Assembly: GCA_903854725.1 (NCBI GenBank)
Contig: CAINWZ010000011.1
Span: 1 to 49,967 of the forward strand
DNA: 49,967 bases
Origin: an uncultured Bacteroidota bacterium
GTDB lineage: Bacteria > Bacteroidota > Bacteroidia > Chitinophagales > Chitinophagaceae
Direction of reading: 5' to 3'
Shown: piece after piece, positions 40,989-49,944 of the stretch
How the letters are laid out: the number at the start of each line of letters is the position of its first letter
Numbering within the stretch: the first letter of the stretch is position 1
Translations under genes and position numbers: made by a program
The notes under the pieces: generated by a model
What the model saw: the letters and a program-made list of their open reading frames with translations, nothing else
What the model was told of the DNA's origin: nothing
Database searches by the model: none

Positions 40989-42095
40989 TTATTTAAGTTT
41001 CTTTTTTCTATTGGTTTCGTAATCTTCAAAAATCATCTCTCCTAATCCCTTTAATCCTGTGTAAAAGGCTTTCCCTTGATTGGCTTCGGTAAATGCATTC
41101 ACAAATTTTTGCAAATAGGGGTCCTGCGCAATCATGAAAGTGGTAATGGGAATATGTAATTTTCTGGCCATCTTTGCTTGATTGTAGCATTTTTCTACAA
41201 TGTATTGGTCTAGCCCATTACTATTCATATAGTAGTTTCCATCTGGCTCTTTTATACAACTTGGCTTGCCATCTGTAATCATAAATATTTGCTTATTGGT
41301 ATTTCTTTTTCTTCTTAAAATATCCATAGCCAACTGTAAACCCGCCACGGTATTAGTATGATAAGGCCCCACTTTTAAATATGGTAATTCTTGTATAGTA
41401 ATGGTCCAAGCGTCGTCACCAAATACTAAAATATCAATGGTGTCTTTAGGATAACGAGTGGTAATTAATTCTGCCAACGCCATCGCTACTTTTTTAGCTG
41501 GCGTAATTCTATCTTCTCCATATAATATCATGCTATGACTAATATCAATCATTAACACCGTACTCATTTGTGACTTTTGCTCTGTCTCTTCAAGTACTAA
41601 ATCGTTTTCAGTTAAATTAAAGGAATCTATGCCATGATTAATTTGTGCATTCTTAATACTTTCTGTCAAAGAAATATTTTCAATATTATCGCCAAAATTA
41701 AATTCTCTGAATTCACCGTTGCGTTCGTCGCCTTGCCCTAATGTTTTAGTCTTGTGATTTCCGCGTCCTGCTTTTTGTAAGTTGCCAAAAATATTATTCA
41801 AAGCTTGTTGTCTAATAGCCCTTTCTGTTTTAGCCGTTATTTTTGTTTCGCCATCTCCTCCACCATCTTTAATTTCTTGTTTGATATAGCCCTTCTTTTT
41901 AAGGTCTTCAATAAAATCGTCAATGGTATATTTTTCATCAGTTAATTTATATTCCACATCTAATTCACGCATCCAGCTAATGGTTTCGTCAAAATCACCA
42001 GAAGTATGTACAATCAATTCCTTGAATATCTCAAACAATCTATCAAAGGGTGATTGGTCTGGTGCTTGGTATGTTTTAAAGTGAAATCCTTTCAT
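40989..42095 (-). CDS. VWA-domain protein (BchD/CoxE-like)
   Basis: The open frame starts at a TTG at 42107; the ATG at 42095 (M-K-G-F-H-F-K-T-Y) is preferred, giving 368 residues. The N-terminal half is charged and helical. The C-terminal VWA domain shows the MIDAS motif V-L-M-I-D-I-S-H-S-M (about 177-186), a conserved threonine in H-T-N-T-V-A-G-L and F-M-I-T-D-G-K-P-S. It probably works with the AAA+ protein encoded 19 bp downstream as an ATP-driven remodelling or metal-insertion complex. On the minus strand TTG, 22 bp and TAAATTTA lie upstream in the 151-bp divergent spacer and may form the promoter. Confidence 0.85.
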   Translation of the reverse strand: MKGFHFKTYQAPDQSPFDRLFEIFKELIVHTSGDFDETISWMRELDVEYKLTDEKYTIDDFIEDLKKKGYIKQEIKDGGGDGETKITAKTERAIRQQALNNIFGNLQKAGRGNHKTKTLGQGDERNGEFREFNFGDNIENISLTESIKNAQINHGIDSFNLTENDLVLEETEQKSQMSTVLMIDISHSMILYGEDRITPAKKVAMALAELITTRYPKDTIDILVFGDDAWTITIQELPYLKVGPYHTNTVAGLQLAMDILRRKRNTNKQIFMITDGKPSCIKEPDGNYYMNSNGLDQYIVEKCYNQAKMARKLHIPITTFMIAQDPYLQKFVNAFTEANQGKAFYTGLKGLGEMIFEDYETNRKKKLK

Positions 42096-42246
42096 TATTT
42101 TTCGCAAATAGGCGGGTGTAAATTTACTTGTAAAAACCCATTTTGGAACAATTTGTTTAAGGTCGGCAAGGACTTAGCTTATTTTTCAAAAACAATCACT
42201 AACTATAAGCCAAGAAGCCCTATTTTTGAGTCCTAAAATTAAAAAT

Positions 42247-42471
42247 ATGGCTACTAAAATTATTATTAACAATAACGGTTCTTTGAAAGTGGAAGGTGAT
42301 TTTACTATTGAAGATCGCGCTGGTAATCAATATGATTTAGCAGGTAGAGAAGTTATTGGTTTGTGTCGTTGCGGCTTAAGTAAAAACAAACCTTTTTGTG
42401 ATGGTGCGCACAATGGCAATTTCACACACGAGGCCACAGCTTTCGCACTTCCTCCAAAAAAGACTGTTTAA
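42247..42471 (+). CDS. CDGSH iron-sulfur domain protein
   Basis: A TTG at 42226 extends the frame, but the ATG at 42247 is the natural start, giving 74 residues. After two beta strands (K-I-I-I-N-N-N-G-S-L-K-V) comes C-R-C-G-L-S-K-N-K-P-F-C-D-G-A-H, the full mitoNEET-type motif in which three Cys and the His bind a redox-active 2Fe-2S cluster. Single-motif bacterial members are probably homodimers. It is divergent from the VWA gene. The motif is nearly the same as that fused to the YdeI-like protein at 8453-9088. Confidence 0.9.
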   Translation: MATKIIINNNGSLKVEGDFTIEDRAGNQYDLAGREVIGLCRCGLSKNKPFCDGAHNGNFTHEATAFALPPKKTV

Positions 42472-42511
42472 ATATGTAGTGTTCAAAAAGGGGAATAGAC
42501 CCAAAAGTTTA

Positions 42512-43561
42512 TTAACTTTTTAAGCTCGCTAAGTCAATTACGAAACGATATTTTACATCGCCTTTCAACATTCTTGTATACGCTTCATTAATACCTTGCA
42601 TAGAAATTATTTCTATGTCAGATACAATATTGTGTTCGGCACAATAATCAAGCATTTCTTGTGTTTCTTGCATACCTCCAATACACGAACCAATTACACT
42701 GCGTCTGTTAGTGACTAAGGAGAAAGGTTGAACCTTTGGCGATTCAATGGGAAGACCTACTACCATTAATTTTCCGTTGGTAGCTAATAAATTCAAATAA
42801 GTTGTAAAATCATGATTGGCAGAAATAGCATCTAAGATGACATCAAAATAGCTATTGTACTTTTTCATTGCTTCTGGATCGGTGCTTAATAAAAAATGAG
42901 TAGCGCCTAATTTTTTTGCATCTGCTTCTTTAGAAGGCGAAGTACTTATAACGGTCACTTCTGCACCAAATGAAACTGCAAATTTTACACCCATATGTCC
43001 TAGTCCACCCAAACCTACTACTGCCACTTTCATACCTTTCTTAACACCTGCAAATACGAGTGGAGAATAAGTAGTGATACCTGCACATAATAATGGTGCT
43101 ACTGCAGCTAAATCTAATTTTGGTGAAACATGTAATGTATATCGTTGATCAACGACTATTTGTGTTGAATAACCTCCCATAGTTATGCCAGATCCGTTTC
43201 TTTCTTTCGCATTATAAGTACCAGTCATTCCTTCGGCACAATATTGTTCTAAGCTCTCTTGGCAATTTTTGCAGGTTCTACAGCTATCTACCATTACGCC
43301 CACGCCAGCTAAATCACCAATTTTAAACTTACTTACATTACTTCCCACTGCACTTACTTTTCCTACTATCTCATGCCCTGGTACCATTGGATAAACAGAC
43401 CCGCCCCATTCGTTTTTGGCTTGGTGTAAGTCGCTATGGCAAACGCCACAATATAATATTTCTACTTGTACATCGTTTTCGCCTAGGGTTCTTCTATCAA
43501 ACGAATAGGCTTCTAATGGTGTGGTAGCGCTTAATGCGGCGTATGATTTGGTATTGGGCAT
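42512..43561 (-). CDS. zinc-dependent NAD(P) alcohol dehydrogenase (YahK/CAD-like)
   Basis: The 349-residue MDR enzyme has the catalytic zinc site C38-G-V-C-H-S-D in Y-C-G-V-C-H-S-D-L-H and G-H-E in V-P-G-H-E-I-V-G. The structural zinc cysteines are in C-R-T-C-K-N-C-Q-E-S-L-E-Q-Y-C, and the Rossmann motif is V-V-G-L-G-G-L-G-H-M-G. The order and length match cinnamyl-alcohol-dehydrogenase/YahK-type NADPH aldehyde reductases of broad substrate range. It stands alone, convergent with the CDGSH gene. Confidence 0.92.
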   Translation of the reverse strand: MPNTKSYAALSATTPLEAYSFDRRTLGENDVQVEILYCGVCHSDLHQAKNEWGGSVYPMVPGHEIVGKVSAVGSNVSKFKIGDLAGVGVMVDSCRTCKNCQESLEQYCAEGMTGTYNAKERNGSGITMGGYSTQIVVDQRYTLHVSPKLDLAAVAPLLCAGITTYSPLVFAGVKKGMKVAVVGLGGLGHMGVKFAVSFGAEVTVISTSPSKEADAKKLGATHFLLSTDPEAMKKYNSYFDVILDAISANHDFTTYLNLLATNGKLMVVGLPIESPKVQPFSLVTNRRSVIGSCIGGMQETQEMLDYCAEHNIVSDIEIISMQGINEAYTRMLKGDVKYRFVIDLASLKS

Positions 43562-43679
43562 GATTTTATTTTGAGTGCTAAAGTTAAGTAGGTATTTATT
43601 GAGAATCTTGATTTTTAATTATTTTTATACTAAAATCTTATATTAAATTTACCCTACTTTATACTTCAATGAATATCAT

Positions 43680-44342
43680 ATGATTCAACCAACTACCCTC
43701 CAATTTCTAAAGGCACTTAAAAAGAATAATAATAGAGAATGGTTTGAAAAAAACAGACCTAAGTATGAAAGTGCTAAACAAGAGTATTTACAATTTGTAA
43801 CCCAAGTGCTTGACGGCATGAAATTAAAAGATAAGTCTTTGCTAAATCTAGAACCCAAGCAATGTGTTTTCAGAATTAATAGAGACGTTCGTTTTAGTAA
43901 AAACAAAGATCCTTATAAAACTAATTTTGGCGCTAGTTTTAGCAAGGGTGCAAAAAAAATAGATTGTGCAGGGTATTACTTTCATTTAGAACCTGGCGCT
44001 TGTTTTATTGGAGGCGGCTTATGGATGCCTATGGCGCCGGAATTAAAAAAATTAAGACAAGAGATTGATTATTGCTTTAAAGAATTTAAAGGCATTGTGA
44101 ATGAAAAGAAATTTAAAAATAATTACGGCGGATTGAGTGAAACAGATAAATTAGTGAGACCCCCCAAAGGTTATGAGCTAGACAATCCAGCCATTGAATT
44201 TTTAAAACTAAAAAACTTTGTGGCTACTACTGAAATAACAGACGCAGAGGTACTAGACAAAAATTTAGTAAAAAAAGTTATTGCTTGTTTCGAATCTATG
44301 TCGCCACTTATTCATTTTATCAATAAAGCCATCGACTTGTAA
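43680..44342 (+). CDS. DUF2461-family protein
   Basis: The 220-residue protein carries the DUF2461 signatures L-K-K-N-N-N-R-E-W-F-E-K-N-R-P-K-Y (about 14-30), F-R-I-N-R-D-V-R-F-S-K-N-K-D-P-Y-K-T-N-F-G (about 61-81), Y-Y-F-H-L-E-P-G and G-G-G-L-W-M-P. Function is unknown across the family; the many conserved Arg, Lys and Asn suggest nucleic acid or phosphate binding. Length is normal. It is a single-gene unit. Confidence 0.88.
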   Translation: MIQPTTLQFLKALKKNNNREWFEKNRPKYESAKQEYLQFVTQVLDGMKLKDKSLLNLEPKQCVFRINRDVRFSKNKDPYKTNFGASFSKGAKKIDCAGYYFHLEPGACFIGGGLWMPMAPELKKLRQEIDYCFKEFKGIVNEKKFKNNYGGLSETDKLVRPPKGYELDNPAIEFLKLKNFVATTEITDAEVLDKNLVKKVIACFESMSPLIHFINKAIDL

Positions 44343-44414
44343 ATAGAATCCGTTGTTTTATAGGTGTCAATAAGTAGTAGTTCATTTAAATTCACCCTTG
44401 TTCTATGATAATTT

Positions 44415-45683
44415 TTATTGATTAACAAAAGGACTAGCCCATTTCTTATCTGTATAGACTAAAGTGCCTGATAGCGTCCTCATAAAAGCAATAACTGCAT
44501 CTGTTTCTTCAGTGGTTAAATTTAATTGTTGACCATTGTTATTGGGCTTTAACCTCCCATCTAAATTGGTGTTTCTTGGGTTGTTAGGAATATTATTATA
44601 ATGTCCCATTACTGCACGTAAACTATTAAAAACTCCATTGTGCATCATACGGCTATTCAAACTGCCATCTGTTTTAGTCAAATCTCTAAGGGAAGGGGCT
44701 CTAGTATCATTTAATTCTAAAGCAGTGCTACCTATAATGCCAATAATTCCATTGTTTCTTGAATTGGGATCGATATCAAATTCAGGTGCATTGTGACAAC
44801 CATTACAGCCTAATCCGCCTGCAATTCTGATGCCATTTTGATTAAATACGGGAGGTGTCAAGAATAACCTTTTACCGGTATTTTCAACAACAGAGAAATT
44901 AAGAAATGGATCATTGTCATTGTTAACTTGTGCGCGTCCAATATCATATTTCGAATCAAATGATTGAATACTTCTAACAAACTGAGCCAATGTTTCTTGT
45001 AGTCTAGGTTCTGTAACTATAGTATCTCCATAAACAAATTTGAAAAGCTCTTTGTAATAATTAATTTTTGAAAGTTTTGATAATAAACTTGCCATATTTC
45101 CTCTTCCATTTAAGCCGCTAAATCCCATTTCTAGATGATCTTGAATTGGCATGGTGGTTTGTTGCTCTAGTGTTATAGCACGTTCGTTCCAAAAAAATTT
45201 ACTTTCATTGGCAAACCTTGTATTTATTAATCGCATAGAATGCCTTACTGTTAAACCACCTTCCACGCCATTGCTAATAAGCGCTGTATCACTAAAGGCA
45301 AAATTTTGTTTATGGCAGCTACTGCATGAAATAGTATTTGTAGTGCTTAAATTTTTATCATAAAATAACACCCTGCCTAAAGTTGCTTTTGGATTTGTTA
45401 TATTATTACCCCTCGCATTGTCTTTATTAATATAGTTGGGTTTGATTTGATTGGCATAATTAAGCAAATTAACTGGGTCGATATTATTTCCAAATGCAAT
45501 TTTTACGGCAGCAAATGGGTCTATAATGGCTATAGTAGGCAATTTGACGGGTGCTTTATCTGCAACTATATTGTTATCATTACTATTATTGATGGAAGAA
45601 GTGAGTAGGTCGTTTTTTGAACAACTTGCAATAAGTCCAAATACAAGAATAAGCGAGTAGAAGAGTAGGCTAGTCTTTTTCAT
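44415..45683 (-). CDS. di-haem cytochrome c peroxidase (MauG/CcpA family) lipoprotein
   Basis: The 422-residue protein has a lipobox L-I-A-S-C21. It carries two c-type haem sites, C120-S-S-C123-H124 (N-terminal haem, catalytic in the family) and C293-N-G-C296-H297. The segment before the first haem follows G-R-V-L-F-Y-D-K-N-L-S, typical of bacterial cytochrome c peroxidases that reduce H2O2 in the periplasm; MauG-like members oxidise proteins instead. The end, L-N-L-T-T-E-E-T-D-A-V-I-A-F-M-R-T-L, is a family hallmark. No paired MbnH or Imelysin gene is adjacent. It is likely transcribed alone. Confidence 0.92.
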   Translation of the reverse strand: MKKTSLLFYSLILVFGLIASCSKNDLLTSSINNSNDNNIVADKAPVKLPTIAIIDPFAAVKIAFGNNIDPVNLLNYANQIKPNYINKDNARGNNITNPKATLGRVLFYDKNLSTTNTISCSSCHKQNFAFSDTALISNGVEGGLTVRHSMRLINTRFANESKFFWNERAITLEQQTTMPIQDHLEMGFSGLNGRGNMASLLSKLSKINYYKELFKFVYGDTIVTEPRLQETLAQFVRSIQSFDSKYDIGRAQVNNDNDPFLNFSVVENTGKRLFLTPPVFNQNGIRIAGGLGCNGCHNAPEFDIDPNSRNNGIIGIIGSTALELNDTRAPSLRDLTKTDGSLNSRMMHNGVFNSLRAVMGHYNNIPNNPRNTNLDGRLKPNNNGQQLNLTTEETDAVIAFMRTLSGTLVYTDKKWASPFVNQ

Positions 45684-45847
45684 AAAAAAGGGATTAAAAT
45701 TTTAATGCAAATAAGTTTTAATGCGCTTAGGACTTATTTATGCAATAAAGGTTTAATGGAAAATATCCCCTTTAACTTTTTTTTATGAATTGGGCTGTTA
45801 AATACAAGCTAAGTAGATGCAAAATTTTATTTTTTCATACTTTAATT

Positions 45848-47365
45848 TTATGTTAAAATATATTGTTTTGCTAAAGCTGTAAATTTTTCTACTTCCGCCA
45901 ATTCCCAGTTTTTATCTTTGTGTAAATAAGGCGCCATAATGCTTGCCACTAAGGGTGCCGATTCTATGGCTATTCTTGCATCTAAAAAAAGCAATCTAAT
46001 TCTTCTTGCTAAAATATCTTCTATGCACATGGCCATTTCATACTGCACTGCATACACTATTTCTGCTTTTATAAAATGATAGGCTGGATGTATTAATGGG
46101 GACAGTGTTAAATCATTTTTTAAAATAGCTATCATTCGATTTTCTTTTTCTAACTCATCGCCAATTTCAATACTAGCAGTACTAGATTTTTCTTTATTTA
46201 ATTTTCCTACAAATGCGGCATTGTCAATTGCATCTGCAGCCATTTTTCTATAGGTAGTCCACTTCCCACCAGTAATGGTAATAAGGTTACTAGGGGAGAT
46301 GCTTAAATGATGCTCGCGTGAAATAAGTGCTGTACTTCCTTTTACTTTTTGTTTAACAAGAGGCCTTAATCCAACATACACACTATTTACATTAGCTCTT
46401 GTAATAGAGGCGTTACTATATTTATTGAAATGCTTGATAATAAATTCAATTTCCTCTTCTAAAGGGAGGGGCTCAAATGAAGTTGTTTCTATGGGCGTAT
46501 CTGTGGTGCCTAAAACAATTTTATCATGCCAGGGTACTGCAAATAACACTCGGCCGTCGTCTGTTTTTGGAATCATCATGGCATCAACAGTTGGAAAAAA
46601 GCGAGCATCTACTACTAAGTGTATGCCTTGAGAAGGGCTTACTAAATCATGTTGTAATTGATCATCCATTTGCACCACCGCATTGGTAAATACCCCTGTT
46701 GCATTTATAACCACTTTTGTTTGGAGCGCATATTTTTTTGCTGAAAGTATATCAACACATTCAACACCCGTAATTTTTCCATTCGTTTTTGTAAAACCAG
46801 TCGCCATACAATAGTTTAATACGGTGGCTCCTTTTTTTATGGCGGTGGCTGCTATTTCTATTGCCAACTGACTATCATTGAATTGACCATCAAAATAGAG
46901 AATACCACCTGCTAATCTATTTGTATTGATAGTAGGTAAATGTGCTATCGTTTCTTTTTTGGAAAGTATTTGCGTGTCGCCCAAGGATAATTTACCAGAC
47001 AGTAAGTCATATATTTTAAGTCCTAAGCCATAAAATACTTTCTCCCACCAACTAAAAACGGGTACTATAAATGTTTGAATGGAAGTTAAATGCGGTGCAT
47101 TTTTTAATAAGTATCCTCTTTCTCTAAGCGCCTCTCTGACTAATTTTATATTGCCTTGCTGTAAATATCTTACTCCGCCATGTACAAGTTTGGTAGATCT
47201 ACTAGAAGTTCCTTTCGCAAAATCATGTCCTTCAATGAGTAAGGTTTTATATCCTCTTGCTGCTGCATCCAAGGCTGTACCTACGCCAGTAGCGCCACCA
47301 CCAATGACAATAATATCCCAGAGGATCTCATTTTCAAGGGCTTTTAATTGTTCGCTTCTGTTCAT
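45848..47365 (-). CDS. glpD: glycerol-3-phosphate dehydrogenase/oxidase (FAD)
   Basis: The 505-residue flavoprotein oxidises sn-glycerol 3-phosphate to dihydroxyacetone phosphate at the membrane. V-I-G-G-G-A-T-G-V-G (21-30) is the FAD dinucleotide site. G-T-S-S-R-S-T-K-L-V-H-G-G-V-R-Y-L is the family signature, and the substrate-side residues appear in V-G-L-R-P-L-V and T-G-G-K-W-T-T-Y-R-K-M-A. The C-terminal DAO_C cap is present. No glpF or glpK is adjacent, so it is not part of a local glycerol operon. Confidence 0.95.
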   Translation of the reverse strand: MNRSEQLKALENEILWDIIVIGGGATGVGTALDAAARGYKTLLIEGHDFAKGTSSRSTKLVHGGVRYLQQGNIKLVREALRERGYLLKNAPHLTSIQTFIVPVFSWWEKVFYGLGLKIYDLLSGKLSLGDTQILSKKETIAHLPTINTNRLAGGILYFDGQFNDSQLAIEIAATAIKKGATVLNYCMATGFTKTNGKITGVECVDILSAKKYALQTKVVINATGVFTNAVVQMDDQLQHDLVSPSQGIHLVVDARFFPTVDAMMIPKTDDGRVLFAVPWHDKIVLGTTDTPIETTSFEPLPLEEEIEFIIKHFNKYSNASITRANVNSVYVGLRPLVKQKVKGSTALISREHHLSISPSNLITITGGKWTTYRKMAADAIDNAAFVGKLNKEKSSTASIEIGDELEKENRMIAILKNDLTLSPLIHPAYHFIKAEIVYAVQYEMAMCIEDILARRIRLLFLDARIAIESAPLVASIMAPYLHKDKNWELAEVEKFTALAKQYILT

Positions 47366-47453
47366 ATATTTTTTCTAAAGGACGCTGTAAATTTACTTAT
47401 ATTTATTAGTATTAAAAATGTTCTTATTGTAGTAACCCCTTAATCATGATATC

Positions 47454-48380
47454 ATGAAAATATTTCTAAACTTTTTCTTATGTTTCTTTTTTGCTTTTCA
47501 ATTGAATGCACAAATACCCGATGGTAAAGTTGCTATTAGTTCTTTGTATGTATATACGCTTGAAACCGGAAAAGCCGAATTAATACTTCGTGAAAAAAGA
47601 CACTTTGAAGCGCCCAATTGGTCACATGATGGTAAATTTTTATTAATTAATGCATCAGGCATTTTAGAAAGAGTGAGTATAAAGGGAGAAAAATTGGGAG
47701 TACTTCCAACCGGCGATATTCAGAACGCAAACAATGATCATGGCTATACTTTTGATGGTAAAACTTTATTTATTTCTAGCAGCTTACCTACCATTAAAGA
47801 AGGATCCTCGTTTATATTCAAAGTTGCCAGTGAAGGGGGGAGCCCAATGAGACTTACAGCAAATACACCTTCTTATTGGCATGGTGTTTCTCCCGATGGT
47901 AAAACAATTGTTTATTGTGCAGAACGCAATGGCGAATACGATGTGTATGCAATGAGTAGTAATGGAGGAGAAGAAACAAAATTAACAGAGGCAGTAGGTT
48001 TAGATGATGGTCCAGAATATAGTCCTGATGGGAAATTCATTTATTTTAATTCTTTTAGATCAGGGATGATGCAAATTTGGAGAATGCATCCTGATGGATC
48101 TAATCCAGAACAAGTCACTTTTGATAATTACTCAAATTGGTTTGCGCATATTAGCCCTAATAGTAAACAAGCTACTATTATTACCTACTTAGAAGATCAA
48201 GTGCAAAAACATCCATTTGGAAAACAAGTCAAACTAAGATTGGTAAATTTACAAGACAAGTCTATCAAGGATTTAACAGAGCCATTCTTTGGTGGTCAAG
48301 GTACTATCAATGTTCCTTCATGGTCGCCAGATGGCAAGAAATTTGCTTTTGTTAAATATGAATTAGAAGATAAAAAATAA
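47454..48380 (+). CDS. secreted TolB-like beta-propeller protein
   Basis: The 308-residue protein has a signal peptide (phenylalanine-rich core, ending L-N-A-Q at about 20). It then has about five WD40-like PD40 repeats with S-H-D-G-K-F-L, S-P-D-G-K-T-I-V-Y, S-P-D-G-K-F-I-Y-F-N-S, S-P-N-S-K and S-P-D-G-K-K-F-A-F. It resembles the propeller of TolB and of DPP IV-type enzymes without a hydrolase domain. Its binding partner is unknown. It is convergent with the oxidoreductase gene. Confidence 0.85.
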   Translation: MKIFLNFFLCFFFAFQLNAQIPDGKVAISSLYVYTLETGKAELILREKRHFEAPNWSHDGKFLLINASGILERVSIKGEKLGVLPTGDIQNANNDHGYTFDGKTLFISSSLPTIKEGSSFIFKVASEGGSPMRLTANTPSYWHGVSPDGKTIVYCAERNGEYDVYAMSSNGGEETKLTEAVGLDDGPEYSPDGKFIYFNSFRSGMMQIWRMHPDGSNPEQVTFDNYSNWFAHISPNSKQATIITYLEDQVQKHPFGKQVKLRLVNLQDKSIKDLTEPFFGGQGTINVPSWSPDGKKFAFVKYELEDKK

Positions 48381-48381
48381 C

Positions 48382-48402
48382 CCATTAAGAAAACTTAATA
48401 GG
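48382..48402. terminator. weak bidirectional hairpin between convergent genes
   Basis: CCATTAAG (48382-48389) pairs with CTTAAT-GG (48394-48402, with A48400 bulged) across AAAA. T-rich sequence follows on the plus strand only loosely (48403-48428). Confidence 0.4.
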
Positions 48403-48427
48403 TTATTGCTATTTAATAAATATTTTT

Positions 48428-49819
48428 TTAGACCAACTTCATTCCAATTGGATCCCACAGAATAGGTTTGTTTTGTTGCGCACTTAAATTACATGCAATA
48501 GCAGGAGCTGCAGCTCTCAATCCAAATGAAGCATCTTCATATATCTTAGAACCTGTTCTTATAGCATTAAAAAATACAATCATGTGGTCTAGTCTATCAT
48601 CGTAATTAGTAGGCGCATTAAAAGTGGTTTCTTTTCCTATATCATATCCGCCCTCTGTATCATTGCCGTACTCAGATTGGTACCATTTTTTAAATTCTTC
48701 TTTTTGTTTTTTAGAAAAGCTATCAAAAGAATCATATCCACCATATCCAGGTACAGCTCGTCTTTTCAAGGTTTTAACTACTAAGCCATTACCAAATGAT
48801 TCAATAACACCTTCTGTCCCAATTAATTTTATACCAAAGGGTCCCTTGCCTTCACCATCGGTTAAGTTCACTCTTGTCACCACATGAAAGGCATTATGTT
48901 TCTCAGTGGTTTTATAATCCATTACCGCATTGATGATATCAAAAGCATCTCTTCCATCTTTCCATAATTTTAAATTAGCGATACTCATAATTTTTTCTGG
49001 ACCCACTGCACCTGTTACAGTATGTATACCCGTTAACAAGTGTACAATTAAATCGCCTGCAGCACCAGTTCCGTAAGCACCATAATTACGCCATCTGAAA
49101 AAGCGCTTTGCTTCAAAAGGCACTTTAGGCGCAGTACCTAAGAAGGTATCAAAATCTATTGTTTCAGGTGAAGCGTCTGTTGGGATGGAATAAGCCCAGG
49201 CACCTCTTGCATCGGAACGGTCGCAGAAAGATTCTACCATCGTTAATTCACCAATAGTTCCTGCTGCTAATAATTTCTTTGCTTCTAATATGCCCACTGA
49301 ACTTGCCATTTGACTTCCCACTTGGAATACTTTACCTGTTTCTTTTTGTGCATTGATTACGCCCCAACCTTGTTCAATTTTTTGCACCATAGGTTTTTCA
49401 CAATACACATGCTTGCCTGCACGCATAGCATCTATAGAAATTTTTTGATGCCAATGATCTGGTGTACATATTAAAACAGCATCTACATCTTTACGTGCTA
49501 ATAATTCTCTATAATCTTGTGTAGTGTATATTTGATTGCCCCAGGTTTCTTTCGCACCTTCTAAACGGCCTTTATATAAATCACAAACGGCAACTAATTC
49601 TACACCGGGTACTTTTAAAGCTGTATCGGTATCAAAATGTCCAATGATGCCTGAACCAATTAAGCCAATTCTTATTTTATCGTTCGCACTTACTTTAATA
49701 GTTGAATGTAGTAGAGTTGCTTTGCTAGTCGTGCTACTTGCACTTGCTGCATTACCTACAGCTAATAAAGCCATAGAGCCCCCTATATTTTTTATAAAAT
49801 TTCTACGATTATTACTCAT
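48428..49819 (-). CDS. Tat-exported Gfo/Idh/MocA-family oxidoreductase (second copy)
   Basis: The 463-residue protein starts with N-N-R-R-N-F-I-K-N-I-G-G-S, a twin-arginine signal, then an alanine-rich core. The Rossmann motif is G-L-I-G-S-G-I-I-G-H (about 52-61). C-E-K-P-M is present, and near the C-terminus D-D-R-L-D-H-M-I-V-F-F-N-A-I-R-T-G-S. It parallels the protein at 6936-8336 motif by motif (both have D-L-Y-x-G-R-L-E, K-x-F-x-W-R and G-A/V-A-G-D-L), so they are paralogues with probably different sugar or cyclitol substrates. No sugar genes flank it here. Confidence 0.9.
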   Translation of the reverse strand: MSNNRRNFIKNIGGSMALLAVGNAASASSTTSKATLLHSTIKVSANDKIRIGLIGSGIIGHFDTDTALKVPGVELVAVCDLYKGRLEGAKETWGNQIYTTQDYRELLARKDVDAVLICTPDHWHQKISIDAMRAGKHVYCEKPMVQKIEQGWGVINAQKETGKVFQVGSQMASSVGILEAKKLLAAGTIGELTMVESFCDRSDARGAWAYSIPTDASPETIDFDTFLGTAPKVPFEAKRFFRWRNYGAYGTGAAGDLIVHLLTGIHTVTGAVGPEKIMSIANLKLWKDGRDAFDIINAVMDYKTTEKHNAFHVVTRVNLTDGEGKGPFGIKLIGTEGVIESFGNGLVVKTLKRRAVPGYGGYDSFDSFSKKQKEEFKKWYQSEYGNDTEGGYDIGKETTFNAPTNYDDRLDHMIVFFNAIRTGSKIYEDASFGLRAAAPAIACNLSAQQNKPILWDPIGMKLV

Positions 49820-49901
49820 GATTTTTGGATTTAAGTGTTTATGTAATCTCTATCATAAATCTATTAATAATATTTTGAATTTTGAAGTAATTTTATTGCC
49901 C

Positions 49902-49944
49902 ATTACATAAGCGGTGTAATAGCCCAATAAATAAGTTATCTTTG
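49902..49944 (+). promoter_or_regulatory. rightward promoter with inverted repeat at the window edge
   Basis: TATCTTTG (49937-49944) fits TAnnTTTG exactly. Just upstream ATTACA (49902-49907) and TGTAAT (49915-49920) form a perfect 6-bp inverted repeat with a 7-bp centre. The controlled gene would lie to the right of the window. Confidence 0.4.

Noticed and set aside
39506-42095. Magnesium or cobalt chelatase for tetrapyrroles
   Set aside because: No large chelatase subunit or chlorophyll/cobalamin gene is nearby and the AAA+/VWA pair is common outside pigment synthesis, so I kept a neutral call.
49536-49910. 124-residue plus-strand frame
   Set aside because: It is antisense to the 5' part of the Gfo/Idh/MocA gene, and an equivalent antisense frame occurs in the paralogue near 8020-8208, as expected from shared codon patterns.
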